Shown here: positions 46,824 to 55,485 of the stretch, in pieces
How positions within the stretch are numbered: position 1 is the first letter of the stretch
How the letters are laid out: the number at the start of each line of letters is the position of its first letter
Assembly: GCF_014651835.1 (NCBI RefSeq)
Contig: NZ_BMXQ01000001.1
Location: 2,060,801-2,124,800, forward strand
From: Pigmentiphaga litoralis
GTDB lineage: Bacteria > Pseudomonadota > Gammaproteobacteria > Burkholderiales > Burkholderiaceae_B
Length of the DNA stretch: 64,000 nucleotides
Direction of reading: 5' to 3'
Program-made: the position numbers and the translations under genes
Notes under the pieces: model-generated
Database searches by the model: none
Seen by the model: only the letters and a program-made list of their open reading frames with translations
What the model was told of the DNA's origin: nothing

Positions 46824-47190
46824 CGGAACTCCGGATTGCATCTACGTCGAGGCGGACCTGCTCGAGCAGTTCGTTGAAAGGCTCACCCTTGGGCGAGGTC
46901 ATGCGGCCCACCAGATAGGACGCCAGCCCGAGCAGCACCCAGCCACCGGCCAGGTACCAGGCCACCGCCGTACGGGACGTACTGTCCCAGTAGGTGACCA
47001 GAATGGCGACCGAGATGAACGTGGCGGCAAACAGCGCGCACAACACCAACCCGACATAGCCGAGAATGGTGGTGATCAACGACTGGCGATACAGAGCCAG
47101 CTCCAGTTTCAGCAGCTCGCCGTAGGGACCGACACGCCCCCCGACAAACTGGGCGATCGACTTCACACGGCCAATCTGACGTAACACCAT
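46789..47190 (-). CDS. Phage holin superfamily / YqjE-like membrane protein
   Basis: 133-residue protein resembling the YqjE (Phage_holin_3_6) family: an N-terminal amphipathic part (QFVGGRVGPYGELLKLELALYRQ), two TM helices (about 38-62 and 71-92) and a charged C-terminus. Not part of a prophage; such proteins are chromosomal, linked to envelope stress or ribosome hibernation clusters. ATG 47190 with GGGGG five nt upstream is preferred to the longer frame to 47223. Confidence 0.75.
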   Translation of the reverse strand: MVLRQIGRVKSIAQFVGGRVGPYGELLKLELALYRQSLITTILGYVGLVLCALFAATFISVAILVTYWDSTSRTAVAWYLAGGWVLLGLASYLVGRMTSPKGEPFNELLEQVRLDVDAIRSSDEQNQDRITKK

Positions 47191-47275
47191 AATTTCCCCC
47201 GCGACGGATGGGCCGAACGCCAACCCGCCAGACTACACACTTGAAATCGCCAACCTGACGGCCGGCCCCCTGCCC

Positions 47276-47569
47276 TTACTTCTTGTCGGTATCGTTCGTG
47301 ATCGGCGTCACGACCGTCGGCGCCACCGGCGTCATTGGCCGTGTCGGATCACCGGTATGACTGCCGGCCCCCGGCAATATGGCGTCCACGATCGCTTCTC
47401 CGAATTCCTTGCCCAGGTGCATCTTGCCGTCATCGGCTGCAGCCACGTCCTGCGCGGCGCGACGCTCTTCCGGCGTCGGCTCGGCGGCGTCGGCCAGATG
47501 GGTCTCGTCAACCTGTTTACGGCCTGCCTGGATATCGTCGATCGCGTCGACATCTTTCTTGGTCAGCAT
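47276..47569 (-). CDS. Small acidic hypothetical protein
   Basis: 97 residues, acidic and Pro/Thr-rich, with no TM segment or known domain. The N-terminus is MLTKKDVDAIDDIQAGRKQV; the C-terminal third (PTRPMTPVAPTVVTPITN) looks disordered. A GGGAG lies about 10 nt upstream of the ATG. It precedes the YqjE-like gene on the same strand by 85 bp. Function unknown. Confidence 0.6.
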   Translation of the reverse strand: MLTKKDVDAIDDIQAGRKQVDETHLADAAEPTPEERRAAQDVAAADDGKMHLGKEFGEAIVDAILPGAGSHTGDPTRPMTPVAPTVVTPITNDTDKK

Positions 47570-47618
47570 GGTAGATAGCTCCCGTGGTTGTTCGTGGTTT
47601 TGTAAAAATGGGATGCGC

Positions 47619-47876
47619 TCAGTCCTCCAGCCTCGGAGGATCCGACCGATCCCGATTCCGGGACAACTGGCTGTGCGACCGGTCCCGGCGATCCCCGTCC
47701 TTCCCCACTGCCAAGGGCGGCCGGACGGTCACCGTCGATCGGCCGTCTGGCCGACTTGCGTCGGCGTCAGTCGCGGCATCGCGGGTTCGACCGGCATCCC
47801 AGTGGGCCAGCGCAAAGGCGGCCACGACGACACCCGCAGGTACAAGCACGAGTGACACAGCGCGTTGGAAGATCAT
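47619..47876 (-). CDS. Possible small hypothetical protein with N-terminal hydrophobic helix
   Basis: 85-residue frame with one hydrophobic helix (VSLVLVPAGVVVAAFALAHW) and then a polar, Arg/Asp-rich tail. Gene-like because of the clear membrane anchor and its place in a run of small same-strand genes. No good ribosome-binding site precedes the ATG and no family is recognised, so it may be spurious. Confidence 0.35.
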   Translation of the reverse strand: MIFQRAVSLVLVPAGVVVAAFALAHWDAGRTRDAATDADASRPDGRSTVTVRPPLAVGKDGDRRDRSHSQLSRNRDRSDPPRLED

Positions 47877-48012
47877 GGATCGTCAACCAGTTGCTTTGGT
47901 AAATCACGGGAAGAAGCGCAAGTGTCGTGCCCGAGCGCTGAGCCGGGCAAGGAGGGATACGTCAGGTAATAAACAAGCAATCATTCATGCAGACCGGCTC
48001 GCTCGGTCACCG

Positions 48013-48693
48013 TTATTTCGCTTCGTGCTTCGTGAGCCAGGTGGTGACGGCCTGAGCGACTTGCTGGTCGTAGCCGCGATAGTCGTGCCTTGCGCCGGCA
48101 ATCGGAACCTGCACGAACCGATCAGACACCATCGCCTTGCGGTTCTCGGCAAACTGCGCATCCCGGTCGTTCTCAGCATAGATGTCAAGGACGGGAATCC
48201 TGATCTTTCGCAGATTGATGTTGGTGTTGAGCGGCTCCGGGCCACCGGCCAGGAGCCCGACACCGATATATCCCACAACCCCGGACCCCGGATGGTTCGC
48301 AAGGAAGGCGGACGTCATCCTTGCGCCCATGCTGTAGCCCATCAGGTAGATGCGTTCCACGCCTTTTTCGTTCTTCAGGAAGTCCAGGGCGGCCTGGATG
48401 CGCGTGTACGCGTCCGGGAACGTTGACGCGTACTGCTGGAAGGTGTCCGGCGACCGGTTGCCCGCGATGGTTGGCATCTGCAAAGACAGGGTGTGATACC
48501 CAAGCTCGCTGTGGATGGCCTTGCGCAGTGGGCTGACGACATGCGAATCGGCATCAAGACCCTGGCCATGCGCCAGAACCACCGCGACCTTCGAGTCCTT
48601 GCCGTCCAGGTATTCGCCTTGCGGCATCTGCGCAAGGGCGTTCCCTGCAAGCAGCGCGGCCAACGGGATGAGGAGTCTCTTGAGGATCTGCAT
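48013..48693 (-). CDS. Exported alpha/beta-hydrolase (DUF3530-like)
   Basis: 226-residue protein with a signal peptide (LLIPLAALLAGNALAQ). The alpha/beta-hydrolase core contains VVLAHGQGLDADS near residue 40, the nucleophile elbow GYSMGARM, and a probable acid/His pair in YAENDRDAQF and GARHDYRGYD. Substrate unknown. ATG 48693 has AGGAGG 8 nt upstream and is preferred to the frame start at 48711. It stands alone; 215 bp of apparently empty sequence precede the next gene. Confidence 0.8.
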   Translation of the reverse strand: MQILKRLLIPLAALLAGNALAQMPQGEYLDGKDSKVAVVLAHGQGLDADSHVVSPLRKAIHSELGYHTLSLQMPTIAGNRSPDTFQQYASTFPDAYTRIQAALDFLKNEKGVERIYLMGYSMGARMTSAFLANHPGSGVVGYIGVGLLAGGPEPLNTNINLRKIRIPVLDIYAENDRDAQFAENRKAMVSDRFVQVPIAGARHDYRGYDQQVAQAVTTWLTKHEAK

Positions 48694-48908
48694 GGCGTCG
48701 GCCTCCTGCAAGGCGAATTGGCCATCACGCGAAATCGCCGATGTCCGGACATGCTGACACTACGCCTGCAGACACGATTTGGAAAGCTGCCTGGCTTCTG
48801 CGACGCCCGATGGACGCACTTCCGACTCGATCGCGAACCCGCCCGCGCCACCTCAAGTGCGCAAGACCGCCTTGCTGGCGATGTTGATGCACGCCAGCCG
48901 TTCGTGCC

Positions 48909-50426
48909 TCACTTGAACCGGGGCGACACGCTCAGATACGTCTTGCTCAGCGCAGGCCCGAACTGGTCCATGGTTGCCCTGTTCATGTCGACAGGGGGCT
49001 TGGCCTCGGCGGGCAACAGCGTGAAGTACGGCGACGCCTTGGTGGCCTCGACAAACTCCTTGCGCGCGTTCTGCAGCAGCGCCGGCGAGGTCATGAGGTC
49101 GAGAAGCGACGCTGCGAGCACTTTCGCGCCGGTCACCATGCCTTTGTGGGCCATGGTACTGGTTGGCGTAATCGCAGCTGGCCAGGCGTGATACCCGATG
49201 CCCGGCACGCTTGACGGGAAGTTCATCATGCCCGTGGGCACGACCCACGTGACGTCGCCGTTGTCGTTGGACGCCGTGCCTTGCGGGCGTGCCGCGACGG
49301 TCGGCAGGGCAGTCGCCAATCCGACTTCGGGCTTGTTGTTGGCCTTCTGGAGCTCCTTCGCGAACGCGACTTCTTCGGCCGACCAGGTCGGGAGCCCGAC
49401 CATCTCCATGTTCTTGCGGATTTGTTCGCTCAGTACCTTGTTGCCGAGCTGGGGCCATGCCGATGCGACGAATTCAGGGGGGTCCATCGTCGTGCCTGTC
49501 ATCATCGCGGCGCCCTTGCCGACGTTGACCAGCCTGTCGAAGTTTTCCTTGGCGGCGGGTGCGTTGGCATCGCGCACGTACCACCAGATCTGTCCGAGAT
49601 CGGCAATGATGTTGGGCTGGATGCCACCCATGGTGATCGTGCGGTGCGCACGATAGGTGGGCCGCATGTGTTCGCGCAGCTTGTCGAACCCAAGGTCCAT
49701 CAGTTGGACGGCATCGACCGCATCGCGGCCATCCCAGGGATTGTTCGCGCCATGCGCGGTCTTGCCATGAAAGGTGAACTTCGCGCTGATCGCTGCATAG
49801 TTCTGCAGGCCGTAACCGGTGGAAAGGTTGTCGCCAATGTGCAGGATCATCGCCGCATCGACGTCCTTGAAGTAGCCCGCACGCACCAGGAAGGGACGGC
49901 TGATCAGTTGTTCTTCGGCCGGTCCAAAAGAAATGATGAGCGTGCCGGGAAGCTTGTCACGCTCCATGATCGTCTTGACGGCGAAGGCGGCTGCTGTCGC
50001 CACGCCGGCGTGCGTGTTGTGGCCTTCCATATGGCCCGGCGCGCCCGGCACGACCGGTTTGCGCGCGATGGACCCCGGGGTTTGCGACCCTTCGGGCAAG
50101 GCATCGATTTCCGTGCTGATGGCGATTACCGGCTTGCCGCTTCCCCATTTGGCCCACAGATTGGTCGGCATGCCGGCGCCTCCCATCTCGACCGAAAAGC
50201 CGGCGGCTTCCAGCGTCCCTTTGAGCAGTTCGGTGCTCTTGACTTCCTGCATGCCGAGTTCGGCGAAGGAGTAGACGGCATCGCCGATCTGCGCGACGGT
50301 GTCGGCGTTGCGATCAATGATCTTGAATGCCTCGTCTTTGCGTGCATCGGCAAAAGCAGGCTGAGCCAACAGCAAGCCGGCGGTCGCAATCGTTGCGACA
50401 CGGCGTAGCACCACGGCATAGTTCAT
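48909..50426 (-). CDS. Exported M20 family metallopeptidase/amidohydrolase (AbgB-like)
   Basis: 505-residue M20 peptidase-fold enzyme with a signal peptide ending near ADARKD. Features resembling aminobenzoyl-glutamate hydrolase B: STEIDALPEGSQTPG, GHMEGHNTHAGVATAAA (metal His and Asp region), FGPAEEQLISRP, and the dimerisation domain FTFHGKTAHGANNPWDGRDA. It would hydrolyse an N-acyl or peptide bond in the periplasm. ATG 50426 with GGGGAA upstream is chosen. It is 101 bp after a Bug protein gene and may process that protein's ligand. Confidence 0.83.
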   Translation of the reverse strand: MNYAVVLRRVATIATAGLLLAQPAFADARKDEAFKIIDRNADTVAQIGDAVYSFAELGMQEVKSTELLKGTLEAAGFSVEMGGAGMPTNLWAKWGSGKPVIAISTEIDALPEGSQTPGSIARKPVVPGAPGHMEGHNTHAGVATAAAFAVKTIMERDKLPGTLIISFGPAEEQLISRPFLVRAGYFKDVDAAMILHIGDNLSTGYGLQNYAAISAKFTFHGKTAHGANNPWDGRDAVDAVQLMDLGFDKLREHMRPTYRAHRTITMGGIQPNIIADLGQIWWYVRDANAPAAKENFDRLVNVGKGAAMMTGTTMDPPEFVASAWPQLGNKVLSEQIRKNMEMVGLPTWSAEEVAFAKELQKANNKPEVGLATALPTVAARPQGTASNDNGDVTWVVPTGMMNFPSSVPGIGYHAWPAAITPTSTMAHKGMVTGAKVLAASLLDLMTSPALLQNARKEFVEATKASPYFTLLPAEAKPPVDMNRATMDQFGPALSKTYLSVSPRFK

Positions 50427-50527
50427 AGTTTCCCCGATAGACGAATGCATTCGTTGTTGCCTCCAAGGCTTGAGGCATGGCTGAGCTTATCGTGGAAGTC
50501 GAAGTGGTGACAACGCTTGCCGCAGCC

Positions 50528-51544
50528 TCATTCGACAGCGATCTTTGCCTTGTCGATCAGCTGGCTCCAGCGTGGCAGGTCCAGTTTGAGGCGGGCGGCG
50601 ACGCGGTCGGGGGGGCCGCCTTCAGGTTCGGCCCCAATATCGGTGATGCGTTTGCGCACGTCGGGCTGATTGAGTCCATCGTTCAACGCCTGGTTGAGAC
50701 GCGCAATGATTGCGGGTGGTGTGCCTTTGGGGGCATTGAGCGACAGCCATGAACTGACGTCAAAGCCGGTGTAGCCAAGCTCGGCCAGGGTCGGCACATC
50801 GGGCAAGGTGGCGGACCGCTGAGGCGTGGTCACCGCCAGGGCGCGCAGCTTGCCGGATTTGACCAGCGGGGCGGCGGTGGGAACGATGTCCATCATGACC
50901 TGCACGTTGCCGGCGATGAGGTCGGTCAATGCAGGAGCGCTGCCGCGGTAGGGAACGTGCATCCAGCGCACGCCGGCCACTTGCTGGAAGTACTCGCCCA
51001 TCAGGTGGTTGATGCTGCCACTGCCCGCGGATCCCATGGCCAGAGGCTGCGATACCGTTCCGGAGAGCGCGACCAGTGCCTTGACCGAGTCGGCCTTGAG
51101 CGACGGATTGGTTACCAGCAGCCCGGGCGTGCTGGCGTACCAGATGACCGGGTCGAAGCGCGCGATCGGATCGAATTTGCGATCGCGGTACAGCGACGGG
51201 CTGACGGTGAGCGGACCCGCGCCCCCCACCGCCAGGGTGTAGCCGTCGGGGGCGGCGCGGGCCACTTCTTCCATGGCAAGGAGGCCGCCGGCGCCCGGAC
51301 GGTTCTCGACGACAAAGGCCTGGCCCAGGCTTTCGGTCAGGGATTGCGCCATCAGGCGACCCACGATATCGACGGCGCCGCCGGGCGCAAACGGGACGAT
51401 CAGGCGCACCGGTTTGACCGGGTAGGCGTCGGCCGCGTGGGCAGTGAAAGGGAGCGAGGCCGTAACGGTCAGGCTCAGGGCGGCACATAGGCCGAGCAGC
51501 GTGCGGCGCCGGGCGCCCGCATCCAGGTAAAAAGCGAAGGTCAT
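50528..51544 (-). CDS. Bug family tripartite tricarboxylate-type solute-binding protein
   Basis: 338-residue Bug/TctC-type binding protein. A long signal peptide (RRRTLLGLCAALSLTVTASLPFTAHAAD) with arginines suggests possible Tat export. The ligand loop is the usual PFAPGGAVD; further family motifs are RPGAGGLLAMEEVARAAPDGYT, HVPYRGSAPALTDLI and LPDVPTLAELGY. ATG 51544 with GGAG 7 nt upstream is preferred. It is followed by the M20 gene; no membrane partner is near. A palindrome at 51658 lies upstream. Confidence 0.88.
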   Translation of the reverse strand: MTFAFYLDAGARRRTLLGLCAALSLTVTASLPFTAHAADAYPVKPVRLIVPFAPGGAVDIVGRLMAQSLTESLGQAFVVENRPGAGGLLAMEEVARAAPDGYTLAVGGAGPLTVSPSLYRDRKFDPIARFDPVIWYASTPGLLVTNPSLKADSVKALVALSGTVSQPLAMGSAGSGSINHLMGEYFQQVAGVRWMHVPYRGSAPALTDLIAGNVQVMMDIVPTAAPLVKSGKLRALAVTTPQRSATLPDVPTLAELGYTGFDVSSWLSLNAPKGTPPAIIARLNQALNDGLNQPDVRKRITDIGAEPEGGPPDRVAARLKLDLPRWSQLIDKAKIAVE

Positions 51545-51657
51545 GGGTGTCTCCGTGGTTATCGTGGGCAAAGGTCGCCCCTGCCGATCAAGGCATGGTT
51601 TTTTGGGTGATGCTTTACAGCTTGTGCTTGAAGGGTGGTACCGACAGCCGATACCAA

Positions 51658-51675
51658 GGCAATGCAGGCATTGCC
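51658..51675. promoter_or_regulatory. Perfect 18-bp palindrome upstream of the Bug gene
   Basis: Eight-base arms GGCAATGC / GCATTGCC around AG, 20 bp after the stop of the dehydrogenase-like gene and about 115 bp before the Bug start. It is either an operator or a transcript hairpin; no T-run follows. Copies of GCCGATAC sit just to each side. Confidence 0.4.
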
Positions 51676-51694
51676 GATACTGCCGCGAATACGT

Positions 51695-52771
51695 TCAGGT
51701 TCGCGCCGCCAAAGGCTCGGTGGCGGGAGCAGCAGGCACGAACGCTTGCCAGTGACCGGGCCGATCGGGTTGCTCGCCATAGGACTGCAGACGATCGGCG
51801 GCAACGCCGAGCAGGCCTTCGGCAGTGCGGCCGCGCCGCTGCAGGTAGCGATCCAGTTCCATCACGCTGTCGGTCAGCACCTGGTAGCCACCGGCCAGGA
51901 CAGCGGACGTCATCTCGGTCGCGCAGGCGCCGGCCAGAAGAAAACGCGCCACATCCAGGCCGGACCGCGCGCCATTGGTGGCGACCAGCGGAAAGTCCTT
52001 GCCCAGGCGGCGGCGAGTCAGGGCGATCCACCGCGCGGTCAAGGGCAAGGCCCAGCCGCCGCCCAAGGCAGCCGACGTGTCGAGCACCGGACGCTCGGTT
52101 TCCAGATCAGGCAGAAAGCCCATGAAGCGGCCCATCATCACGACGGCATCGGCGCCACCGCGGCGTGCCGCGTCGGCAAGACCGGTCACGTCTTCACTTT
52201 GTCCCGTCAGCTTGATCCACAGGGGCAGCGTGGTCGCGCGGCGCAGCGTCGACACGATGGTCTCGATCCGGGCCGCGTCCCGTTCCAGCACGATGGCGCC
52301 TTTGGCGGCCTCGTCACCATGGGGCGCGCCAATGTTGACTTCAAGCACACGAAAGCCCATCTCCTGGATCGCCGTTGCGTAGGCGGCGCACTGCGCCAGA
52401 TCGCTCAGGATCAGGCTGGGGATCACGTACGCATCCTGCGTCGCCGCATGCCGGTCGGCGCGGATCAAGGTTTCCATCCACTCGGCAAATGATTGCTGGA
52501 TGAGACCGGAGCGACAGAAGACCTGCGCATCGGCGGGCGGTGCAAAGTTCCAGGGCAAGCGGTTCCACTTGCCGTCCAGCAGCTGGTAGTCCGTGCGATC
52601 GAGCTGGCGTTTGGCCGCCGCCGATTCGTTGATCGACTTGGCCACGACGGCGCCCGCGCCGGACGCAAGCGCTGCGTAGATGGCGTCACCCGTCATGGTG
52701 TGTTCGCCTGACCCGCAGATCACCGGGTTCTTGAGCCGGAGCGTGCCGACTGTGGTGCTGGATCGTGTCAT
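51695..52771 (-). CDS. Dihydroorotate dehydrogenase-like FMN protein
   Basis: 358-residue class-1 dihydroorotate/dihydropyrimidine-dehydrogenase-like TIM barrel. FMN-type features include NPVICGSGEHTMTG, VVAKSIN, LEVNIGAPHGDEAAKG, ADAVVMMGRF and LLAGACATEMTSAVL. In the active loop the family's N-L-S-C-P-H-G is NIGAPHG, so the catalytic Cys is absent and the reaction may differ. ATG 52771 with AGGAAC upstream. It sits 28 bp after the IclR gene in the cupin-led operon. Confidence 0.78.
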   Translation of the reverse strand: MTRSSTTVGTLRLKNPVICGSGEHTMTGDAIYAALASGAGAVVAKSINESAAAKRQLDRTDYQLLDGKWNRLPWNFAPPADAQVFCRSGLIQQSFAEWMETLIRADRHAATQDAYVIPSLILSDLAQCAAYATAIQEMGFRVLEVNIGAPHGDEAAKGAIVLERDAARIETIVSTLRRATTLPLWIKLTGQSEDVTGLADAARRGGADAVVMMGRFMGFLPDLETERPVLDTSAALGGGWALPLTARWIALTRRRLGKDFPLVATNGARSGLDVARFLLAGACATEMTSAVLAGGYQVLTDSVMELDRYLQRRGRTAEGLLGVAADRLQSYGEQPDRPGHWQAFVPAAPATEPLAART

Positions 52772-52799
52772 GGTGTTCCTTGTCCGCGGGCTGACGCCG

Positions 52800-53675
52800 T
52801 CAACCGCGATGGCGCGACAGCGCCGCAAACAGATGTTCGTAGGCGCCACTGTTCAGGCGCGCGCTGACTTCGGCCGCGGCCTCCTGCACCTGGGCGATCA
52901 GGCCGGCCTGGGGTGGCGACGGGACGTCCTTGGATGGGCCGATCACTCCAATGGTGCCGACCAGTTCATCGCCCTTGTCGGTGCCGCGAAAGATCGGGGC
53001 CGCCAGTACGTTCACACCTTCGAGCACTTCGCCGCACGCGTCTTCATACAGATCGCGGCGGATCTTCTGCAGCCGTTCGGCCAGGCGCACCGGGTGGACC
53101 ATCGATGCCGGGGTAAAGGCTTCGAACTGCCGCTTCAGCAACTTGCGCTGCGTCAGTTCGTCGCACCATGCCAGCACGATGCGCCCTTGCGCCGAGCAAT
53201 GCGCCGGTACCCGATTGCCCGGCTTGACGGTGATGCAGACCTGCCGGGTCGAATCGACGGCGGAAATGACCAGCGCCGAATCGTGCGTGGCCGCCGACAG
53301 CAGCGCGGTCTGCCCGGTCTGGTCGCGCAAACGCGTCAGGTAGGGATCGGCAATCAGCCGCAGGTCGAATTGTTCACCGGCGGCAATCCCGTAGCCGACG
53401 AGCTTGGCGCCCAGCCGGTATTTCTCGCTGGCCGGGTCCTGTTCGACGATGCCCAGCTGGCGCAGCGACGCAAGATGCCGATATACCCGAGGCTTGGGCT
53501 CGTCCATCGCCGCAGCCAGTTCGGTGACGCCCATCGGCCGCCGCGCGAGCGTCAACTGATCGAGCAATGCGAAGACGATCGCCACCGATTCAAGCAGTGC
53601 CGGTCCGGCTTTCGCCGGTTCTTCAGGATGGCCGGCCGGCAAGGTCGGCAGCGTATCGTCAGTGCGTGGTGTCAC
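52800..53675 (-). CDS. IclR family transcriptional regulator
   Basis: 291-residue IclR-type regulator: N-terminal winged HTH (VAIVFALLDQLTLARRPMGV, ELAAAMDEPKPRVYRHLASL) and C-terminal effector domain (KYRLGAKLVGYG, PAHCSAQGRIVLA). It is embedded inside the operon, 2 bp after the DUF6282 gene, so it is probably autoregulated through the paired operators at 55879-55915 upstream of the first gene. Confidence 0.9.
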   Translation of the reverse strand: MTPRTDDTLPTLPAGHPEEPAKAGPALLESVAIVFALLDQLTLARRPMGVTELAAAMDEPKPRVYRHLASLRQLGIVEQDPASEKYRLGAKLVGYGIAAGEQFDLRLIADPYLTRLRDQTGQTALLSAATHDSALVISAVDSTRQVCITVKPGNRVPAHCSAQGRIVLAWCDELTQRKLLKRQFEAFTPASMVHPVRLAERLQKIRRDLYEDACGEVLEGVNVLAAPIFRGTDKGDELVGTIGVIGPSKDVPSPPQAGLIAQVQEAAAEVSARLNSGAYEHLFAALSRHRG

Positions 53676-53677
53676 GG

Positions 53678-54625
53678 TCAGTCCTCGAGTCCCATCAGGG
53701 TGGCGGCATTGGTCGAGGTCATTTTACGGATGTCGTCCTCGCCGTGCCCCAGATCCAGGCAGGTGCCGATCACGCTGCGGAATCCGTCGACGATCCGCGG
53801 GTTGCCGACCTGCCCCAGATCCGATCCCAGAATCGTCAGATCGACCGTGCCCGCATCGATCACCTGCTGCAGGAATTCCGGGTCATAGAACTTGAACTTC
53901 GAGCCCGGCACCCACATGCACATGGAGTGCTCCATGTACACGCCCTGCCGCGCCAGTTCCCGCATGTCGTCCAGCGTCGCGTCCACCACGTACGTGGGAT
54001 GGTTGACCAGGATGCGCTTGACGCCGCGCGCCCGCGCTTCATCGAACAGCGGCCACATTTCGCTGATGTGCAGATGGCCGCCGGACAGCACGACGTCCGC
54101 TTCGGCAATCAGGTCCAGGATGTCCTTGACCTCGGGCTTGAGCCGGCCTTGCGCATCCAGCACCGTCAGGGGCTCGGGCTCGATCATCTTGCGTTTGGTC
54201 TGCGGAAACTTGTCGGTAAAGTGCGCGTCGGCCTTGTGGTGATCAATGTGGTTCTTGGACGAAAACGTCGGCATCCACACCAGGCGCGCACCCAGCTTGA
54301 TGCCGTGTTCGACCGCGTGCACATTGAGCCCACCGACGGCATTGTTCAGAGGCACGCCCGACAACATCAAGACGCCCAGCTCGCTGAAGTGCTTGTTCAG
54401 CAGCGCCGTGACCGGCGTGGCCGAGTAGTAATGGTCCTTCAGCAGCAAGGCGCGCAGCCCGGCTTCGGACGCTTCCTTCATGGCCTCGATGTGGTCGAGA
54501 TAGCGCGCCATGACCGACGGACCGCTGTGACAGTGCAGGTCGATCGCGCCCTTCACAAGCTGGTCGATGGTGGCGTCGCGTTCGCGGTCGGTCGATCCCG
54601 CAACAGGTTTCGGAACGGCATTCAT
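53678..54625 (-). CDS. DUF6282 family metal-dependent hydrolase
   Basis: 315-residue TIM-barrel protein resembling the amidohydrolase superfamily. Candidate metal ligands: DLHCHSGPS (two His), LLLKDHYYS, GGHLHISEM, VNHPTYV and a late Asp in LGSDLGQVG. I assign DUF6282 by appearance; no reaction is known to me. ATG 54625 with GGAG 7 nt upstream overlaps the aldolase stop by 4 nt, so the much longer open frame is not the gene. It precedes IclR by 2 bp. Confidence 0.78.
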   Translation of the reverse strand: MNAVPKPVAGSTDRERDATIDQLVKGAIDLHCHSGPSVMARYLDHIEAMKEASEAGLRALLLKDHYYSATPVTALLNKHFSELGVLMLSGVPLNNAVGGLNVHAVEHGIKLGARLVWMPTFSSKNHIDHHKADAHFTDKFPQTKRKMIEPEPLTVLDAQGRLKPEVKDILDLIAEADVVLSGGHLHISEMWPLFDEARARGVKRILVNHPTYVVDATLDDMRELARQGVYMEHSMCMWVPGSKFKFYDPEFLQQVIDAGTVDLTILGSDLGQVGNPRIVDGFRSVIGTCLDLGHGEDDIRKMTSTNAATLMGLED

Positions 54626-55485
54626 AGTTGTCTCCAGAGGGTCACGGACGAGGCCATGTCCATCATTGCAGTCATGGGAAGTTCGGAAGGGGCGGCCGGG
54701 TCTGCCAGGTGCCTTGCCGGGATGGCCACCACGCGCGATTGCCGATCCGCCAGCTGCGTGGCCGCGCTTCGCAGCCAGCTCTGGTCGGACCCGATCACGA
54801 AGCAGGTCACGCCGCGCCGGGCGTAGCTGTCGACGGTCGTGTCGTCCGGCAGGAAGATGCCGACGGCGACACCCGCGGCCTGCCCCGCCTCGATGATCGT
54901 TGCAATGGCCGCGTCGACACGCGGGTGATCGAGTTGCGTCACGCCGAACGACAAGGCCAGGTCGGCGCGGCCGATGAACAGGCAATCCACGCCAGGGACC
55001 GCCGCGATCGCGGCCACATGCTCAATGGCCGATGCGTCTTCGATCTGACAGATCACGCTGATGGCGTCATCGGACGCCGCGACATGGTCGGCCATGCCGA
55101 TGGCGCCGTACCCGCCCGCACGCGGTGAATTGCTGAACCCCCGATCACCCCCGCGATAGCGGCACATGGTGACCACCGCACGGGCGGTGGCGGCGTCCTT
55201 GACGTGCGGCACCACCACGCCGGCCGCACCCAAATCCAATGCGTGCAAAGCGGTTTCCGGACGTTGATCGGCCAGCCGCACCAGGCCTGCCGTACCTGCT
55301 GCCCGTGCAGCCAGCAGGCACACGTCGAGCTGGGACGGATCGAAGGACGCGTGCTCGGTATCGAGCACCACCGCATCGAGCCCGCTTGCGCCCGCGATCT
55401 CGACATGCTGGAACGCGGGTGTCTTGATGAAGCACGCGGTGACGACTTCGCCAGCACGCAGCCGCTGCCGGAAGGTTGCGGTCAT
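54622..55485 (-). CDS. HpcH/HpaI aldolase family protein
   Basis: 287-residue class II pyruvate aldolase of the HpcH/HpaI family. Seen: VVLDTEHASFDPSQLDVCL (the catalytic region), RGFSNSPRAGGYG, ICQIEDASAIEHV (metal Glu) and DCLFIGRADLALSFG (metal Asp). It should cleave a 2-keto-3-deoxy or 4-hydroxy-2-oxo acid to pyruvate or a related product. Its start overlaps the cupin stop and its stop overlaps DUF6282, each by 4 nt. Confidence 0.87.
   Translation of the reverse strand: MTATFRQRLRAGEVVTACFIKTPAFQHVEIAGASGLDAVVLDTEHASFDPSQLDVCLLAARAAGTAGLVRLADQRPETALHALDLGAAGVVVPHVKDAATARAVVTMCRYRGGDRGFSNSPRAGGYGAIGMADHVAASDDAISVICQIEDASAIEHVAAIAAVPGVDCLFIGRADLALSFGVTQLDHPRVDAAIATIIEAGQAAGVAVGIFLPDDTTVDSYARRGVTCFVIGSDQSWLRSAATQLADRQSRVVAIPARHLADPAAPSELPMTAMMDMASSVTLWRQL

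Noticed and set aside
46789-47190. Prophage holin
   Set aside because: The protein resembles the chromosomal YqjE family, and no lysis or phage genes are adjacent.
53678-54985. 435-residue version of the DUF6282 protein
   Set aside because: The extra N-terminus is Arg/Gly-rich out-of-frame aldolase sequence; ATG 54625 has a ribosome-binding site and a 4-nt overlap.
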